Assembly: GCA_965153455.1 (NCBI GenBank)
Contig: OZ234493.1
Coordinates: forward strand, 31,858,213-31,922,212
Length of the DNA: 64,000 bases
From: Sphagnum compactum
Taxonomy: Eukaryota > Bryophyta > Sphagnopsida > Sphagnales
Direction: 5' to 3'
Positions 37,718 to 51,365 of the stretch are shown one piece after another. The position numbers and the translations under genes were made by a program. Position 1 is the first letter of the stretch. Each line of letters begins with the position of its first letter. The notes under the pieces are model-generated. The model was given only the letters and a program-made list of their open reading frames with translations. It had not been told where the DNA came from and ran no database searches.

Positions 37718-39148
37718 ATGTCTGTGGAAGAAAGGTCTCCTGGAGAAGATTCAGAAATGAAAGCAAAGCAGCAGAAGTTGCTGAAAAGCTTGGAACCAAA
37801 CTTGTGGATGTGTGAGCAACGAAGCCCTTCTTCAAGAGGCAATCAAGGTCACAATGTGCTTGAGCAGGCCACAACAGTGGAGACAAGAGCTGCATTTGAA
37901 TCTCAAAGAAACCTACAAGAGGTGTCATCAACCTCATCATCATCTTTGGAGCTCCAAACTGGGGCTCAAAAGATTGAAAAGGAAATGGACATGAGTGTGG
38001 ACAACAATCCAGGGAGAGATGCAATTGGAACATATATATCAAAGGGTGTACAAGGAGTGAAGGAAGATTGTCAAAGATTCCGGCTTCAGATGCAGATGTT
38101 GAAAGAGAAAGCTGAGGACACCAAGAAGAGAGAAGTGGAAGTTGAAGGAATGGCAAATAGTATGAATAGGCAACTGGATGTGGTTCCAACAAACAGTTTA
38201 GCTCTGGACGTAGTTCCAACACAGCTGCCAACAAGCCAGACAACACAGTCCAGCACATTAACAGACAGAGAGGAGTTACGGCATTTATTGGAAGGTGGTC
38301 CAGGTGATGGTAGTGGTGAGGATAAAAATATTGGAGCTTCCTCCTCTTTCAAATTTGCTGCAAGATTAAGAAGAGGAAATAGATGTTGTCCCCATAGCAG
38401 ACATTTTCTTTGGGAGGAAGCCATAGGAAGAAAAAGTCGACACAAGAAGTTGAAGACTTGCAGGATCATTTTAACCTCAGCTTCAGATTCATTTGCATGC
38501 ACTCCTCTATCCTCTCTCCCTTCTTCTCCTTCCATGGACAGCAGCCAGAATTTGCACAAAGAAGCAACAACAACTCTCACTGCAGCAGAGCATTGCACTC
38601 CTCTGTACCCTCTCCTCCATCATCACCCTCTACAGGGAATTAGTTCCTTATGTACTTCAACAAAGTTTGACAGTAAACAGTCAAAGGACCATGAGTTTGC
38701 TGATCTTTCTTCTCCGAATTCCACTGTGATCATATTGCCCACACCACCACCACATATACTAAACTACAATCCTCAGCAAATTTCTCCTCCACTAGGTCCT
38801 CAATGCAACAGTCAGTTCAAGGTTTATTGCAATCAATATGTTGCCAGAGCTCCTCTACCAGAATCAACTATTAAACGTGATCTGGCCGATATAGATAATC
38901 AGCGATTAGGTGTGATTCCAGGAGGAGGAGCTTGTGCTGCTGCTGTGGTTGTTGGGCATCCACAAGAAAAAGAAGAAGAAGAAGAAGAAGAAGAAAACGA
39001 GAAGGAAGTCAATCGAACCAGAAAAGCTTGCCAGAAGTTCCTTCTCTCAACACATGATCGTCAGAGCCGACACAGTTTGAACAATTGGAAGATTGGGGCA
39101 AGCACTACACTCTTGAAAGCTTTTCCTCAATTTCTTCACGCTTCTTGA
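37718..39148 (+). CDS. Unrecognised 476-aa open frame upstream of the coiled-coil gene
   Basis: A continuous frame from MSVEERSPGEDSEMKAKQQK to the stop at 39146-39148. Residues about 105-150 (GVKEDCQRFRLQMQMLKEKA and following) look helical. A short internal repeat (LDVVPTNSL / LDVVPTQLP) follows near residue 155. The centre is Ser/Thr/His-rich and of low complexity, and a run of Glu lies near residue 415. It stops 20 bp before the first exon of the coiled-coil gene on the same strand. It could be that gene's N-terminal part joined by a splice I cannot place, a separate gene, or partly intronic. A phase-0 but weak donor (GAA|GTCAAT, about 39006) would permit a fusion. No known domain. Confidence 0.4.
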   Translation: MSVEERSPGEDSEMKAKQQKLLKSLEPNLWMCEQRSPSSRGNQGHNVLEQATTVETRAAFESQRNLQEVSSTSSSSLELQTGAQKIEKEMDMSVDNNPGRDAIGTYISKGVQGVKEDCQRFRLQMQMLKEKAEDTKKREVEVEGMANSMNRQLDVVPTNSLALDVVPTQLPTSQTTQSSTLTDREELRHLLEGGPGDGSGEDKNIGASSSFKFAARLRRGNRCCPHSRHFLWEEAIGRKSRHKKLKTCRIILTSASDSFACTPLSSLPSSPSMDSSQNLHKEATTTLTAAEHCTPLYPLLHHHPLQGISSLCTSTKFDSKQSKDHEFADLSSPNSTVIILPTPPPHILNYNPQQISPPLGPQCNSQFKVYCNQYVARAPLPESTIKRDLADIDNQRLGVIPGGGACAAAVVVGHPQEKEEEEEEEENEKEVNRTRKACQKFLLSTHDRQSRHSLNNWKIGASTTLLKAFPQFLHAS

Positions 39149-39168
39149 TATGGAATCATAAGAAATGA

Positions 39169-42100
39169 ATGTATGTGTTGTCAATCAAGGTGAGGAGAAG
39201 GTGAGAGAGACACATGGATCGATCTTCTGATGTTCATCTCATGATGTCAATGATTCTAACAACATCAAGTTGTAGAGTTGCATCAAGGATGCCTATGATG
39301 AGAAGATAGCGCACACACAGAGACTGATGGGTGAACTCAAAGGTTCAGTGGAAGGATTCAAGATCAGAATTGAAGTGGAGAGTGAGGGTTGGCGAACTCA
39401 CATGGAAGTATTGAAGAATGAGTTGGAAAGCTTGAGAAGGGAACAAGAGTATGCAATTGCAGATGCAAAACACAGCATTCGCAGCGAATTCGAAGGCAGG
39501 CTTGGGGGTTTGATGGATGCAGCAGAGAGAGCAAGTGAAGAGAAGGAACAGGTTTAAGCTTATTTCCTTGTCAAAGCATTTTGGTTGTTCACCACATGAC
39601 AACAAGGCATCAAGTCTCTGGGTGGGCTCTACAGACAGGAATCTCATGTTTTGCAGTATGTAGAATCATGTTTCTAGAATGCAGTCTAGCTTAGGTTAAA
39701 CCAATTCATAAGTCATCAGGTAGAGGCACTGGTGGACGAGAGGATAGAGAAAAGACTGAACAAGAAGGACATTGTCATGTCTGAGATGAAGAGCAACATG
39801 CGCCTTTTGTGGACTGAGGTAGAATCTCTGACTAAAGGCAGAGACCATTTGCAAGAACATGTGAATCACCTGACCAAAGTTGCCAAGATAGCAAAGGAGA
39901 ATGCTAACCGTGAGCAAGACATTCTCAAATCAGAAAATGGATTTCTGCGCAGGCAGCTGCAATGTTTCAAAGGCAATGACAATCAGGTAGGTCTGCTCAT
40001 GACCAATCTCACTTCTACACAATCATACCCTTGTTCTGATGCAAATGCCAAAGCTTTGGCTGGATTGCATGATCAGATCCATTGCATGTGAAAGGTGATC
40101 TGCCCTGCAGATGAAGTCTGAATTAGAGAGGGAAAATTTATGGCAGGCAGTGGAGAAGCTCAAATATGAAGGCACTGATTTGAAGCTTGATGTAAAAGAT
40201 TTCAAGAAAGTTGAAAAGGCAGTGAAGGTAAGGATGCATGAAGCTCACATTGCTATTACATCCTTGTGAATTGCACTCCTGGATGTAGAGTCTAAACCTG
40301 CAACCTGATCATGTATTTTGCAGAGGGGATTCAGAGAATAAGTAATTTTTTGGCTGTGTGATTGAAATCTCGTTTGCTCTTCTCAGATGGAACTTGAGAA
40401 TGTAAGAAAGCTTGCAGAAATGATGCAAGAGGACACTGAAGAACTGGAGAGGGAAAGAGGCATGTCACATGTACTCGGTGTCCAGGAGAGACTTCTAAGA
40501 ATGGAGAACGTTGAGAGTCTTTCACACCTCTATCCAGGAGGATTGGAGGAGGTTCATGCTGATCTATTCAATGTGAAGCTTAGTTGCCATGACCACATAG
40601 ACAAACTGGAAGAGCAATGGAAACAAGTTCAGCAGCATGAGCACCAAGAGAAGGATTCCTCAAGAGAGGAACTTGGATCATCTGTTCCACCACAAGTAAG
40701 TTGCATCACATACTTCCCTTTTCAGCTTCAACCCCATAACAAAGTCTTCAGGTTGGACAATGCAAGAAGAAGAAGAAGGATTTAAGCCCTCAATAGTCTA
40801 TTCATGATACCGTTCTACACACTTCTTGAGATCTGATTTTTTTTTCCTGCAAGTTTGGTGGGATGTTTCAGGTGCTTTTGGACAATCTCATGGAGAATAT
40901 GAGAAGTGAGATGGCAGAAATAGTGGAGACAGAACGACATATTCTTCAACAGACACTTGAGAGGGAGAGTGGATCCATTCATTGCCAACTGAAAGAAGCC
41001 TGCACCAACAACAGATGTGAAATGAGAAGCATGGTCAAAGCAGAGGTGCAGAAGTGCTTGAAAAATTCACAAGAGAAAATGTTGGCAATGACACATTCAA
41101 TCAAGCAAGAAGTGAAAGACTTGAAGACTGAACTAGGTGTTGCAGAGGTACACAACAACAACAAAACCCCTTGTCAAACTTTGGATTTTCTCTTGTGCAT
41201 CATCCCATAAAGCCATGACCTGATGATGATTGCTCAAGATTGTGAAATTTGCATGCATCACATAATTTATTCTCATGTCAAATAGAATAGTTCGATTGTT
41301 GGTGATGAGCAGGAAGGTCTAGATGATCTGGCAAGAGCTTTGTCAGTTGTAGAAAAACATAAGGAAGTGGCAGCAATGGCAGCTGCAGAAGCCACTATGT
41401 CATCAAGAAAAGCAAGCAACATGCTTAATGAAATGCTTGGATCTTTCAGTATTGAGATGGCAAATGCACGTTCAAACAGCCTGCAGCTGCAGGTTAGATT
41501 CCACATGATTATGTTCCTCAGATTAAAGGTGTTCCATTTATTGATATATTAGAATTATGGGTACAAAGTACATGCCTTCTGACTGTGAAACCACACTTGC
41601 ACTATTGTGATCCAGAAGAATCTGGCAATTGAGAGAGACATGGCAGCAGCTGCTGCTGCTGAGGCCATCAAAGTGAGCAAGGAGCTTACCAAGGTGAAAG
41701 AATGCTCACAGATTGCTATTGCAGAAGCACAAAACAAAAACCACAAGTTGCAACAGTTTCTAGAGAGAGAGAGCTCAAAGATCATGACTGCAATGTCTGT
41801 TGTTCACAAAGAAAAACATGTGGCGTCAATTGCTGCATCAGAGGCTGCTGCATCTGCAAATCAGGCTGGACAAGTATTGGCTGACATTCTCGGCTCCTTC
41901 AACTCAGAAATGGCAAAAGCTCAGAGGCTGAGTTTGCAGCTGCAGGTACCATTCATCTTCATCACATGAATTTTGTCACTTGAATCATCTGAAGAAAACC
42001 ATCCTTGAGTAACTGTAAGCAAGAAGATCATGTGTGCAACACTGATGATGTGTGCAGGAGCGTTTGGAGAGAGAGAAGGATGGCATGGTGTGTGAGAGAC

Positions 42101-45100
42101 AATTGGCAATACAACACAGCCAGGAAGCCAGAAACCGCTTCAGCAATGAACTTGAGCTTGCCATTGCTGGCTGGCAATCGGCAATGAATGCTGAGGTTGC
42201 CAAAGCCAAAGAAATCAGTCATAATCTTCAGGAAGTAAAGAGCCAATTGTCTTCCACACTCATGCAGCAATCTCTTGCAGGTCCTAATCTGATGACTGCA
42301 AGTCATCAAATCCATGAGCACAAGAAGTCTTGCAACATCTCCAAGGTAAAAAACCATCACCATCTATGCCAAGAAATGAAAGATGTTCTGCACACTTTAA
42401 GAATTGCAAGCTTTTCTAAAATTTGTAACAAAATGGAGGACATACAGATGGAGGACAGCCTCAACACTCTCTCACAAACAGTGGAACAAATACAAGAATC
42501 ACAAAATCATTTGAATATAGAGAAGAAGCAGCACCTGATTGCTATGCAGCAAGAGCTTGAACGGCAAGAGAGAGAATGGAAGGTTGAGCTCAACCAGCTC
42601 AATCAGGTCAGCACTGGTTCTTTCTCATCTAAGAAATCTAAGACATCACAATACAAGGAAATTTTCTGATTTAGTTTGTAGATCATCATCACTTCATATC
42701 CAGACAGTTTGCATAAAGTTTGAGATTAAAGATAAGTTGAACACTCATCAAAACTTGCTTCTTGAAGGTGATGCACATGCTGGAGAAAAGTATAAATGAC
42801 TCAGTGGTTGATCAATCAGACATTGTGAGGAGAATGAAGAAGTTGGAAGGCATGCAGATTGACTTGGTTCATTCATGTGATGAAGTGCGTACCAGCACTT
42901 GTGAGCTTGCAAATACGGCTGCCATTTGGTTTCCAAAGTACGAAGCAGCTGCATGTATCATCAGCGATCTCTCTTTTAAATTGGAGCAAACTGATGAGAA
43001 GATCCGAGCAATCTATTGTGATGAAAACCTAATGCAGCAGATGGCACAGGTTGCAGAGTTGAAGGTGCAAGGGCTCAAAGATTTGATGGCAAGCTCTGTC
43101 TTAGCACAATTTGGACCAGAGCTCCACAACATTCTCAAGCAGGTTGAGAATGATAACCTTGCTCATTGCCAGGTAGTCTTCAAGCACATATTTGTTGCAA
43201 ATATTTGTTACAATGCTTGATGGATTTGTTGATCTCCTTGTTGAATCAACCTTTTGTGTCCTTCAATCTTTGCTACAACTTGTTGAGATTCAATTGATCA
43301 CCTCTGATTTGTGCAGGCACAAGAAGTTTTGTCAAATCGCATGAACAGGCTTGAGATGGTTGTGGGGTGTGCCAACTGGAGCTCTAGTGTTGATTTGAAG
43401 CATGGTAATGAAATTCCTGCAAATGAAACCAAAGACAGCAATGTGGAATTTGTGGGAAACTTGAGCCAAACTGTTGAGGCTTTGCAAAGGTCTACAACTT
43501 TGCCCCATCTACAACTCTGCATTTCCTTGAAAATCCTCAACTTCAAAGAAGATGACAAACATCTTTTTTTCTCATATCACCATGCACCTCACCACTACCA
43601 CCATCTGAAGCATCAGTGCTTTCATCATCATCAATGCGAACTGTTAGCATTTGCAGGTCATTCCTCTGCTAACAAACACAAAAGTGAATGACAAGTAATA
43701 ATTACATTGCAGACAAGTGGAATTTTTGGCATCGGAGAAGCACAATGATGTGTCAGTAGCAAGCACAGATCTTCCTACAACAGAGTCCAAATTTGATTCC
43801 AAAGTTGTTATACTAGAGAGCCGGATTGAGCATGTGGCATCTGCAACCTTTTCAAATTTCCGGTATGATCTTTGTATCCTACAATGCCATCCAATCAAAG
43901 AATGAGTTCAAATACAGCTTCAGATATGATAAGAGTTGATACCATATGATCGATTATGAAGAATTTACAAACAGCCCGGTAGTGAATCTTCTACTTTGGA
44001 ACAATCCCTTGCAGAGAGGTCACTCCTTGTATTTATTGGGTGCCCTCTACGTTCAGAGGGTATTATTTCACTGCCTAATTATAAATGGGATGAATGTCAA
44101 TATCTAACTTCATACATTGCAAAATCTGGTAAATTTTGGCAATTGATAAATCCAAAAACTTACTTATTAATGAAAAAAACATCTTTAGTCATGTATTTTC
44201 CGATGCCTTCTTCTTTATGAACATATTAAAGCTTTCTCATGGGTCTAATTTACCTCCAAACTAGTGAACATATATGCCTTCTTTGAGCTGATGGCTGGAT
44301 ATATTTTTGTAGAGATATAAGTGGTGACCTCCTTGTGAACAAACAAACAGGCTGTGACTCTTACATTTGAGATGCTTGTGGTTTTGGACAGTCTGTTGGA
44401 CAAGAAAATTGTGCAGATCATGCTGGGATTGCAGTCTGCAATATCTGGAGCAGCTATGGCAGACAGCAAGTGTGGTGCTCTTGGTGTGGAGCTTGTCAAG
44501 GTCTTTCGAATGCTGGCTTGCTGTAGATCACAAACAAGTCCAGTGCAAAAGATCAAAGATTCAAGCCCGGCTCCTTGTGGTCATACTGGAGACCATGTAG
44601 GAAGACATTACTCACCCACTTCCAGCAGAAACTGCAAGGATCATCATCATGACCACATTTCTTGCACCCATTCTTCTTCCTCTATTTGCAGAAGTGGTGG
44701 TGAGCGTGTATCCCCATCAAGGACAAGCAATGGAAACAAGCAATTGCCGCCGCCGCCGCCACCACCACCACCACCACCCATGGGCTTGAATGTAGGAAAT
44801 GCAGCATCAGTGGCACAAGCTATTGATAGAAGAGGGATAAGAGCAGGTGGCCAATGCAAACTTCATGCTACTCTAACAAGAAGAACTGAGTCTTTTGACA
44901 TAGGTAAGACCCTCACGTTGCAACAAGAGAGAGCAGGAACAGATGAAGAGCCATCCAGTGCATCAGAACAAGGAGAGAGCCCCACAAAACAAAGGTGGAC
45001 TTTTTCTGAACAGTTTCTTGAAGAGATTGAGAATGAAAAGTCTCGTCAACTACAAGGTAGTCACGAGTTCAGTTTCATTGAAAAGTATAGGCAAGGTGCT

Positions 45101-45292
45101 GCTCATGAATCTGGCTTGAACAGCCATCTCACAATTGAGAAAACACAGGACTTAGGTAGCTCAGGAATTGACTGTCGTCAAAGAACAAATATTCACTTGG
45201 AAGCCGGCAATGTACATGTGAATGTGAGTCACCATTCAGCTATTGGACATCAGTTGGAGAAGAGGGGAGACTTGATTGCAGTGCAATCATAG
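39169..45292 (+). CDS. Large coiled-coil protein with duplicated module and proline run, unrecognised
   Basis: Fourteen exons chain in phase: 39169-39189, 39276-39551, 39720-39986, 40111-40227, 40387-40695, 40872-41147, 41313-41492, 41616-41945, 42058-42606, 42768-43172, 43317-43489, 43713-43862, 43983-44016 and 44351-45292. This gives about 1,342 aa. The first nine introns are all phase 0 with good GT and AG signals. The protein is heptad-rich and Glu/Lys/Gln/Met-rich through residue ~1,000, as in long parallel coiled coils. Residues ~434-482 and ~544-592 are copies of one 49-residue module ending LGSF..EMA.A...SLQLQ, each ending exactly at an exon border. The last exon has 11 consecutive prolines (44747-44779) and a conserved-looking tail (TKQRWTFSEQFLEEIE). 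No signal peptide or membrane segment. The 34-nt exon is least certain. I cannot name a family; a cytoskeletal or scaffold role is only a guess from architecture. Confidence 0.6.
41346..41945 (+). repeat. Exon-encoded 49-residue module, two copies
   Basis: Codons 41346-41492 and 41799-41945 encode peptides matching at about 26 of 49 positions without gaps. Both end with SLQLQ directly before a GT donor. The shared border and phase-0 flanks point to duplication of an exon followed by fusion with an extra N-terminal piece in the second copy. Confidence 0.8.
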
Positions 45293-48200
45293 AGATATTT
45301 GAGACAACTTTGACACCTTTGAAGAGATTTTACAATCCTTGAAGCATATTATGCATTGTAGAGGGAAAGAGTGTCTCACTCACTTGCTGGAGAGGAGGAG
45401 AAAGTTCAGATGTGAAACTAAATCATGAGAAGCAAATTCTGACAGAGGTATTTACTTAAGCCCTAGATCCTACATTGTATGCATAGTCCACATATGAGAT
45501 ATACAATTACATTACATCATGAGATGCTCTAGCAGAGATGGATCTAGCAATTCTTATGCTACTGCAATGGTGGTGCTTGCTAAGTTTGTCTGAACACAGA
45601 GAGAAACACTGGAGAAGCTATATGGAAACTTTGCCATCCACTCACTTTCATTTTTGTCTGCAGATGGAATGTTTGACTTCAACTCGACAAAATCAAAAGT
45701 CTAGCTGATGTTCAGGTACTTATGAATTGACAACAGTGTCAGGGATGAAACTGATTTAATTAGCAAGGAATATTCATTTGGCTGGAACCAAATAGCCAGA
45801 AAGATGAAGAATATTTGATGGAGTATGCAAGAAAAATACTCAAATGGAACCAAAAGGAGATGACTTAGGCAGAGTGATGTACATGAAGAAATTGATCACA
45901 ACCAGTTTTGATAGACATTCAGACAGCATGGAGCATTCTGGAAATTTTACTTGCATAGTACCTCAGCCACAGACAAACCGCAGGTAGTTTGGCACACTGG
46001 CATTCGAAGCAGAGATGATAGACCACACTGATATGATTGCTCAGGAAGAGAAATTGTGAGTATCTTATAGTTCCAAAGGATTATTGCTACACATCCAAGT
46101 GGACTTATAATCTACAATGGATGAGACCTTGTGAATATCAAGTCATTCACACAAAACATGACATGCAGGATGTGCAGAAAGTCTTTTTTTGCTTTGCTAT
46201 TGTATTCTGACACAAACTAAAAACATTGAAATGATGCTAAAGTTGTCAGCTTGGAAAGCCTAGTCCCCAATCAATGTAAATGGCCTTTTTTGATGGATGC
46301 CATCACCACTTGAAAACACCTTGAGCAATAGGGCGGCAGGCAAAAACTGAGTCATGAATCAAGAAAGTTATGTATGTGGTTAGATTCAGATATCATAGCT
46401 TTTTACACCATCCATTATGTACAATTCCAAGCATATCTGATGGTGAGAAACCCCCTCTTAAGCATGCGTTGAGTGCAAGGAAGAAAACAGTGCTCATAAA
46501 CTAGCACAAGAACAATAGTGAGGCTGATATGACTTGTGCTTTCTTGACTGGTTTGTAATGTGCTACTGGACCAGTGCCCAGTCGGTATTGAACAAAGTCA
46601 CACACATCAAAGCATGCACATAAAATTGTGTTCTTTCAAATCTCATAACACCAAAGATAAGACTCTAGAGACGCTCTTTGAAAATAAACTCCCAAAACCT
46701 TGAAAAAGCTAAACCCTTGTTCACTCTGAACAAGTTTCCAACAACAAATAACAATTACAAAAAAAAGTAATACTCTACTACAAAATAAATACTAAACCCA
46801 TGACACATTTGTTGGAAATTTAAGCTATCAGTGTCTTCTTAAATTGCCTGTCTTTGACATCTCTTGTAGCAAGCCTTTGTATTCCACACAACAAAAACCA
46901 GCACAAGGTTGTAACTGTTAAACAGATAGCTTGCAATCAACAGAATAATTGTCACAATTAGTTGAATTTCACATCTGAATGCCTGGTTTTTCCCTCCCTG
47001 AGAGCTGTTTTTGTTGCTGCATTTGTTGTAAGATCTCCAGCTCAAGGTCATTGACTTAAATCCAGTTCAATTTGTCGAAACGTCTCTCATTACGATTTTT
47101 AGATTATTTCCCAAATTCAGATCCTTAGAAACACACACAAATCCAACCACCGCAACATCCCTTAAACCTCACTTCCCATTAGATAACTGCTCTCTATACA
47201 CTCCACATAACTAGGTGATAACTAGACTAGGTTGCCCAAATTTTCAACCCAAAATCTTCATTGGTGAACCAATCGTGAACGACCAGATATTGGCTTAAAA
47301 ACTTGAAAATTTTGGGCTGATTTTTTTTGGGGGAGAAATCTGAGGAATAAAACATGGTCTAAAGAGAGAAATCTAGTGTGAACAAAACCAATCTTGCAAC
47401 AAGATAACAACAAACAACAAAATTGCAACAAGATCCACCCCTTCCCCCAAAAATGATTTGGAAGGAGGACAAAAATCTCCATCCATTCTTGCAACACCAA
47501 CCAACCCATTATGGCCTTCATTACAAATCATCTACTGATGGCAATGATGATCATTTCCCAGACACTGACTCCTGAGTACTGAATTGTTTACTGGGGACAA
47601 GAATCAGCACAAGCCATCAACTCATAATGCTGCAGTCCATTATGATTTTGGCCCACCTTGGGGAAAGGCTATGTAGTGTTGTTGTACCATGCTGGGCCAA
47701 GAAGAAGATTCTTCAGCACATTGGCTTTGTCCCCACCATCACATGTATATCTATAGCACTTGGAGAAATTTCCTATGTGGATTTGGTGGGCAACATAAAT
47801 CCATGAATATCCCTCCTAAATGAGTTTTTCCAAGGTTGAAACAATGGAATGGAAAAGGAAAATAGTATCAAACTTTTTAAATATAATTTCCAAACCCTTG
47901 TTTGTACTTTGTAAACCCACATGAAGAAAGAACTCCACATTTAGATAACCAAAAATGAATTTAAAAAGAAGGTAAATTTCTTTGCCCAAAATAAGATGTC
48001 ATCCCCCATGCCAGCCTCCTTCATCTAGATACCACCATACTAGGAACAATTCAATTGTAAGAATTTTTTCCAATATCTTTACAATAAAATGAACAGCTTG
48101 TAACCAAAAGCATCATAAAGAACTATCTGAAATTCCGTATACATTGACATTGTGTATTGAGAATTTTCATCCATGTTGACCTAATTTCATCCATTGACAT

Positions 48201-50717
48201 TGGCATCCAAAAAACCTACTAAAAATTGTACCTTGATATTTCACACCAATTTTATTACAAGTTTGCAACAATTGATGATTGCTGAATATTGTTCATACCC
48301 TTAACAGAGGCATATTTGAAGGTTAAAGTAACTTGCAAATTTGAGCTCGAAGTGTATTTAAATGGTTCATATTTGTCAGATCTTATTTCAGGTAAAGAAA
48401 ATGCTTCAGAGAATATCAATGTGTTACAATTGATGTTTACTTGCTATTTCAAGGTCACATGACAACTTGCAAAAATATGAACCTTTAAACACACATACAT
48501 GTACTTTGCTACAAATATGTCAATTTTAATTGAAAGAACAAGAGGTTTGGAAATTGGTACCTATTTGAAATTATAAAGAACCCATGTAATTACAAGAATC
48601 GTATGATAGGTCAACACTAAGACGATGTGGTTAGTTTTGATTGGATGATCAAAATATGAAATATTCTACAAATTTGAGTTTTCCAACAACCCAAATTAGA
48701 ATTAATTTTCAAAAAACCTCACATCCCACCTATGAAAATTCAATTTTTTTTTCCCAATGATGAAATTAGATATTCTCTTTTATCTTGAGTTGTGGATATC
48801 AACAGTACTTTTACAATTCAACATATGTATTGCAATGAAATTTAAGATATGAAATTGTACAAGAAGGTAGAGTGAGTGAGATGTGCCAGCTTTAGGATCA
48901 AAATGCTGGAAAATGTCAAGCTGGTCGAAAATTCCTTTTAAACAATGAACAACATTGCAAGTTCTTGTTGGTTCCTGAAGGCCCCTTAATCTCTCGAGAA
49001 GGAGCCCTTTATTGAACTATATACAATCAATTCTCAAATTCTTTAGCAATGTCTAGATAGTTGTGGGTTATACATCAGTTTACATGTGTATTCATGTGTG
49101 ATTTATACGTGAAGTTTTAGTCCATGAGATGTTGGTACTTGGTCCTTAACATGGTAAAGGAGAATCCCCTAAGATTGTATATATATCATTAAATCATATT
49201 TGTTAGAATCAATTTTTTATAAAAAATTAAGAACGGAGAGCTAGGCAACAAATGAAACATCACTTTACCTTTAGAATCATTGTTTCTCTCAAGTACTTCA
49301 ATTGTTTCCTATGAGTTTTCCTTTGCCCAAACTATGCTGAATACATTTAAGCATGTCACCAAAGCAAATATTAATTCCAAACATTTTCAAAGCTTGATTT
49401 GCAACAACAAACTCAATAAGAAAAATTGTTGGAAAATAACTGTACAATTTTGGACCTCTGGAGTTAATTAGACATCAACTCAAGTGTGTAACCAAGTGTA
49501 TAATTTCCTCTGCTGATTTTTCAGCTACCTAATTATTAATAGTGTTTTTCTTGAGAATTTTTGTTTGTAGCCAAAGTGGCTATCATCCCTAAAAAGATGT
49601 AGAAATAATGATGATCTAAAAGACTTTGTTGAGGTACTTTAACAAAGTGGCATATTGTGACTATTAAATGGGTGTGAGAACCCCCCAAAGTGTGTTTTTT
49701 TTTAAAAAGTTTTGTTTTGGGATGGGCATTTTTGATTGGCCCATCAATATGGAGACAAAGTGAAGAGATATTAGGAACACATTGGGAACTTGGGGACACA
49801 TGTTGAGAATCTAATGGGAACACAATGAGAACAACAAAAATCTGGTGCCCCCATTGCCCCCAAAAGAAAAAGAACCTAGCCCCTTGGTACATGTTGCCTC
49901 ACCTCCTTGCTACAAGAATTCTTTTTGCCTACATGTGTTCTTTGCCATTTTTGGCTTAGGCCAATGGTAGGGTCATGAACTATGGATGGATATTACAATG
50001 CCCTTAACCAAGAGTGACATTTTACATCAATCATAGGTTTTTGTACTCACGATTTAATAGACTTGGCACGAAGCATGTTAAACCATGAGACATTATCCAA
50101 AATGCATATAATGAGCATTTTTCATCCATTCACATTGCATGATCCCTTAGGCTTACAACCTTCATGTAAAGTGGACTTGTACTTTAATAAAGGTTTTTGA
50201 ATTTCAATGGTCATGGGCTTTTAGCCCTAGAGTAAAGAGGACGGCATATGAAACACAAAACTTTAATCATCCTTCAATATCTTTGGCTACACACTCAAAA
50301 CAAAATATTGACATTTGTTGATTTTTGATAGTTTTCCCCCACTCACTTCTACTGATTGAAATCTTTCAAAGTCAATTCATTTTTTAATTTTGAATTTTGA
50401 AAAAAATTGCCAATAAAAAAAGGCTGCTAATTATCATACCGAATGGATATCAGTCCTTTATTAGAATGAAATTACAACTCACCATATATAATTTGTAATT
50501 AATATAACCCCCCCCTTCCCCCCCCCACCCGAAGAGACTTCCAAGTCCAATATGGGCACATAATAATTAGTCAATGTAAAATCAAAATCAAAATCTGCGA
50601 GAGAGACTTAAGTATTATTGAAAACTTGGAAAAAAAAATTGTACAAAGATGTGAGATTATCAGTCAAGCAGGCTGCTAAATAATTTGTGTGCTAATTTGT
50701 GCATTGATGTGAGCTTA

Positions 50718-50748
<31 letters not shown>

Positions 50749-51365
50749 TGAGAAGATTAAAGCTCTAAAATAAATTAAGCTAATTAGACTTTTGGGTATG
50801 GCAAAAAAAATAAAAAATTGTCATAACTCACAAATGGAGTTTTAAGACTCCCATGATTTTGAGAGCCCAGTTACTACAGAAACTTTTCTGATGTTGTGGC
50901 CGACTTTTGAGCCATCACTTTGAGCTTCATCGCACCACCAGTACTATTATTTTGAAAAAAAATAATTATTGTGAAACAAAACACTGCACGGATGACAAAG
51001 ATTTTTCTCAGGTATACATATTATGTAAAAAAATCCTTTACTGATCTCAAGGGGGTGAACAAATCACACCTGCAAAGACACAAACATCCCAACACAATTT
51101 TCCCTCAATCAAAATTCAAATTCATGCAAGTGAGAGAGAGTCTAGATTTACTTACTCCACATAGATAGGTTGTTGTCAAGTTTCTAATTTTCTTAACTAT
51201 CTGAAATCATGCTGAGTTCAACCATAACTGAGACTGATGTTAAATAATTCTCAAGAGGGTGTATGCAAGAAGAAAAAAAACCAAAACAAAAATAAACAAA
51301 AATAAACCTAGTACTGACCAGAAGGAGTACCTATATGAAGAACTTTGTCCACTCTGCATATCTAA
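45293..51365. other. Long AT-rich stretch without recognisable gene
   Basis: The first few hundred bases are probably the 3' untranslated region of the coiled-coil gene. I find no domain, RNA gene or complete transposon. (GT)n lies at 50722-50748, and poly-C at about 50507-50527. I looked here for the Cys/His-rich WRC exon expected downstream of the QLQ exon and did not find it. Confidence 0.45.

Noticed and set aside
37626-38258. 210-codon minus-strand frame
   Set aside because: Antisense shadow of the 37718-39148 frame; no domain or splice support.
38086-38598. 170-codon minus-strand frame with hydrophobic stretches
   Set aside because: Antisense shadow of the same low-complexity region.
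44647-44859. Minus-strand frame with a Gly run
   Set aside because: Antisense of the proline run in the last exon of the coiled-coil gene.
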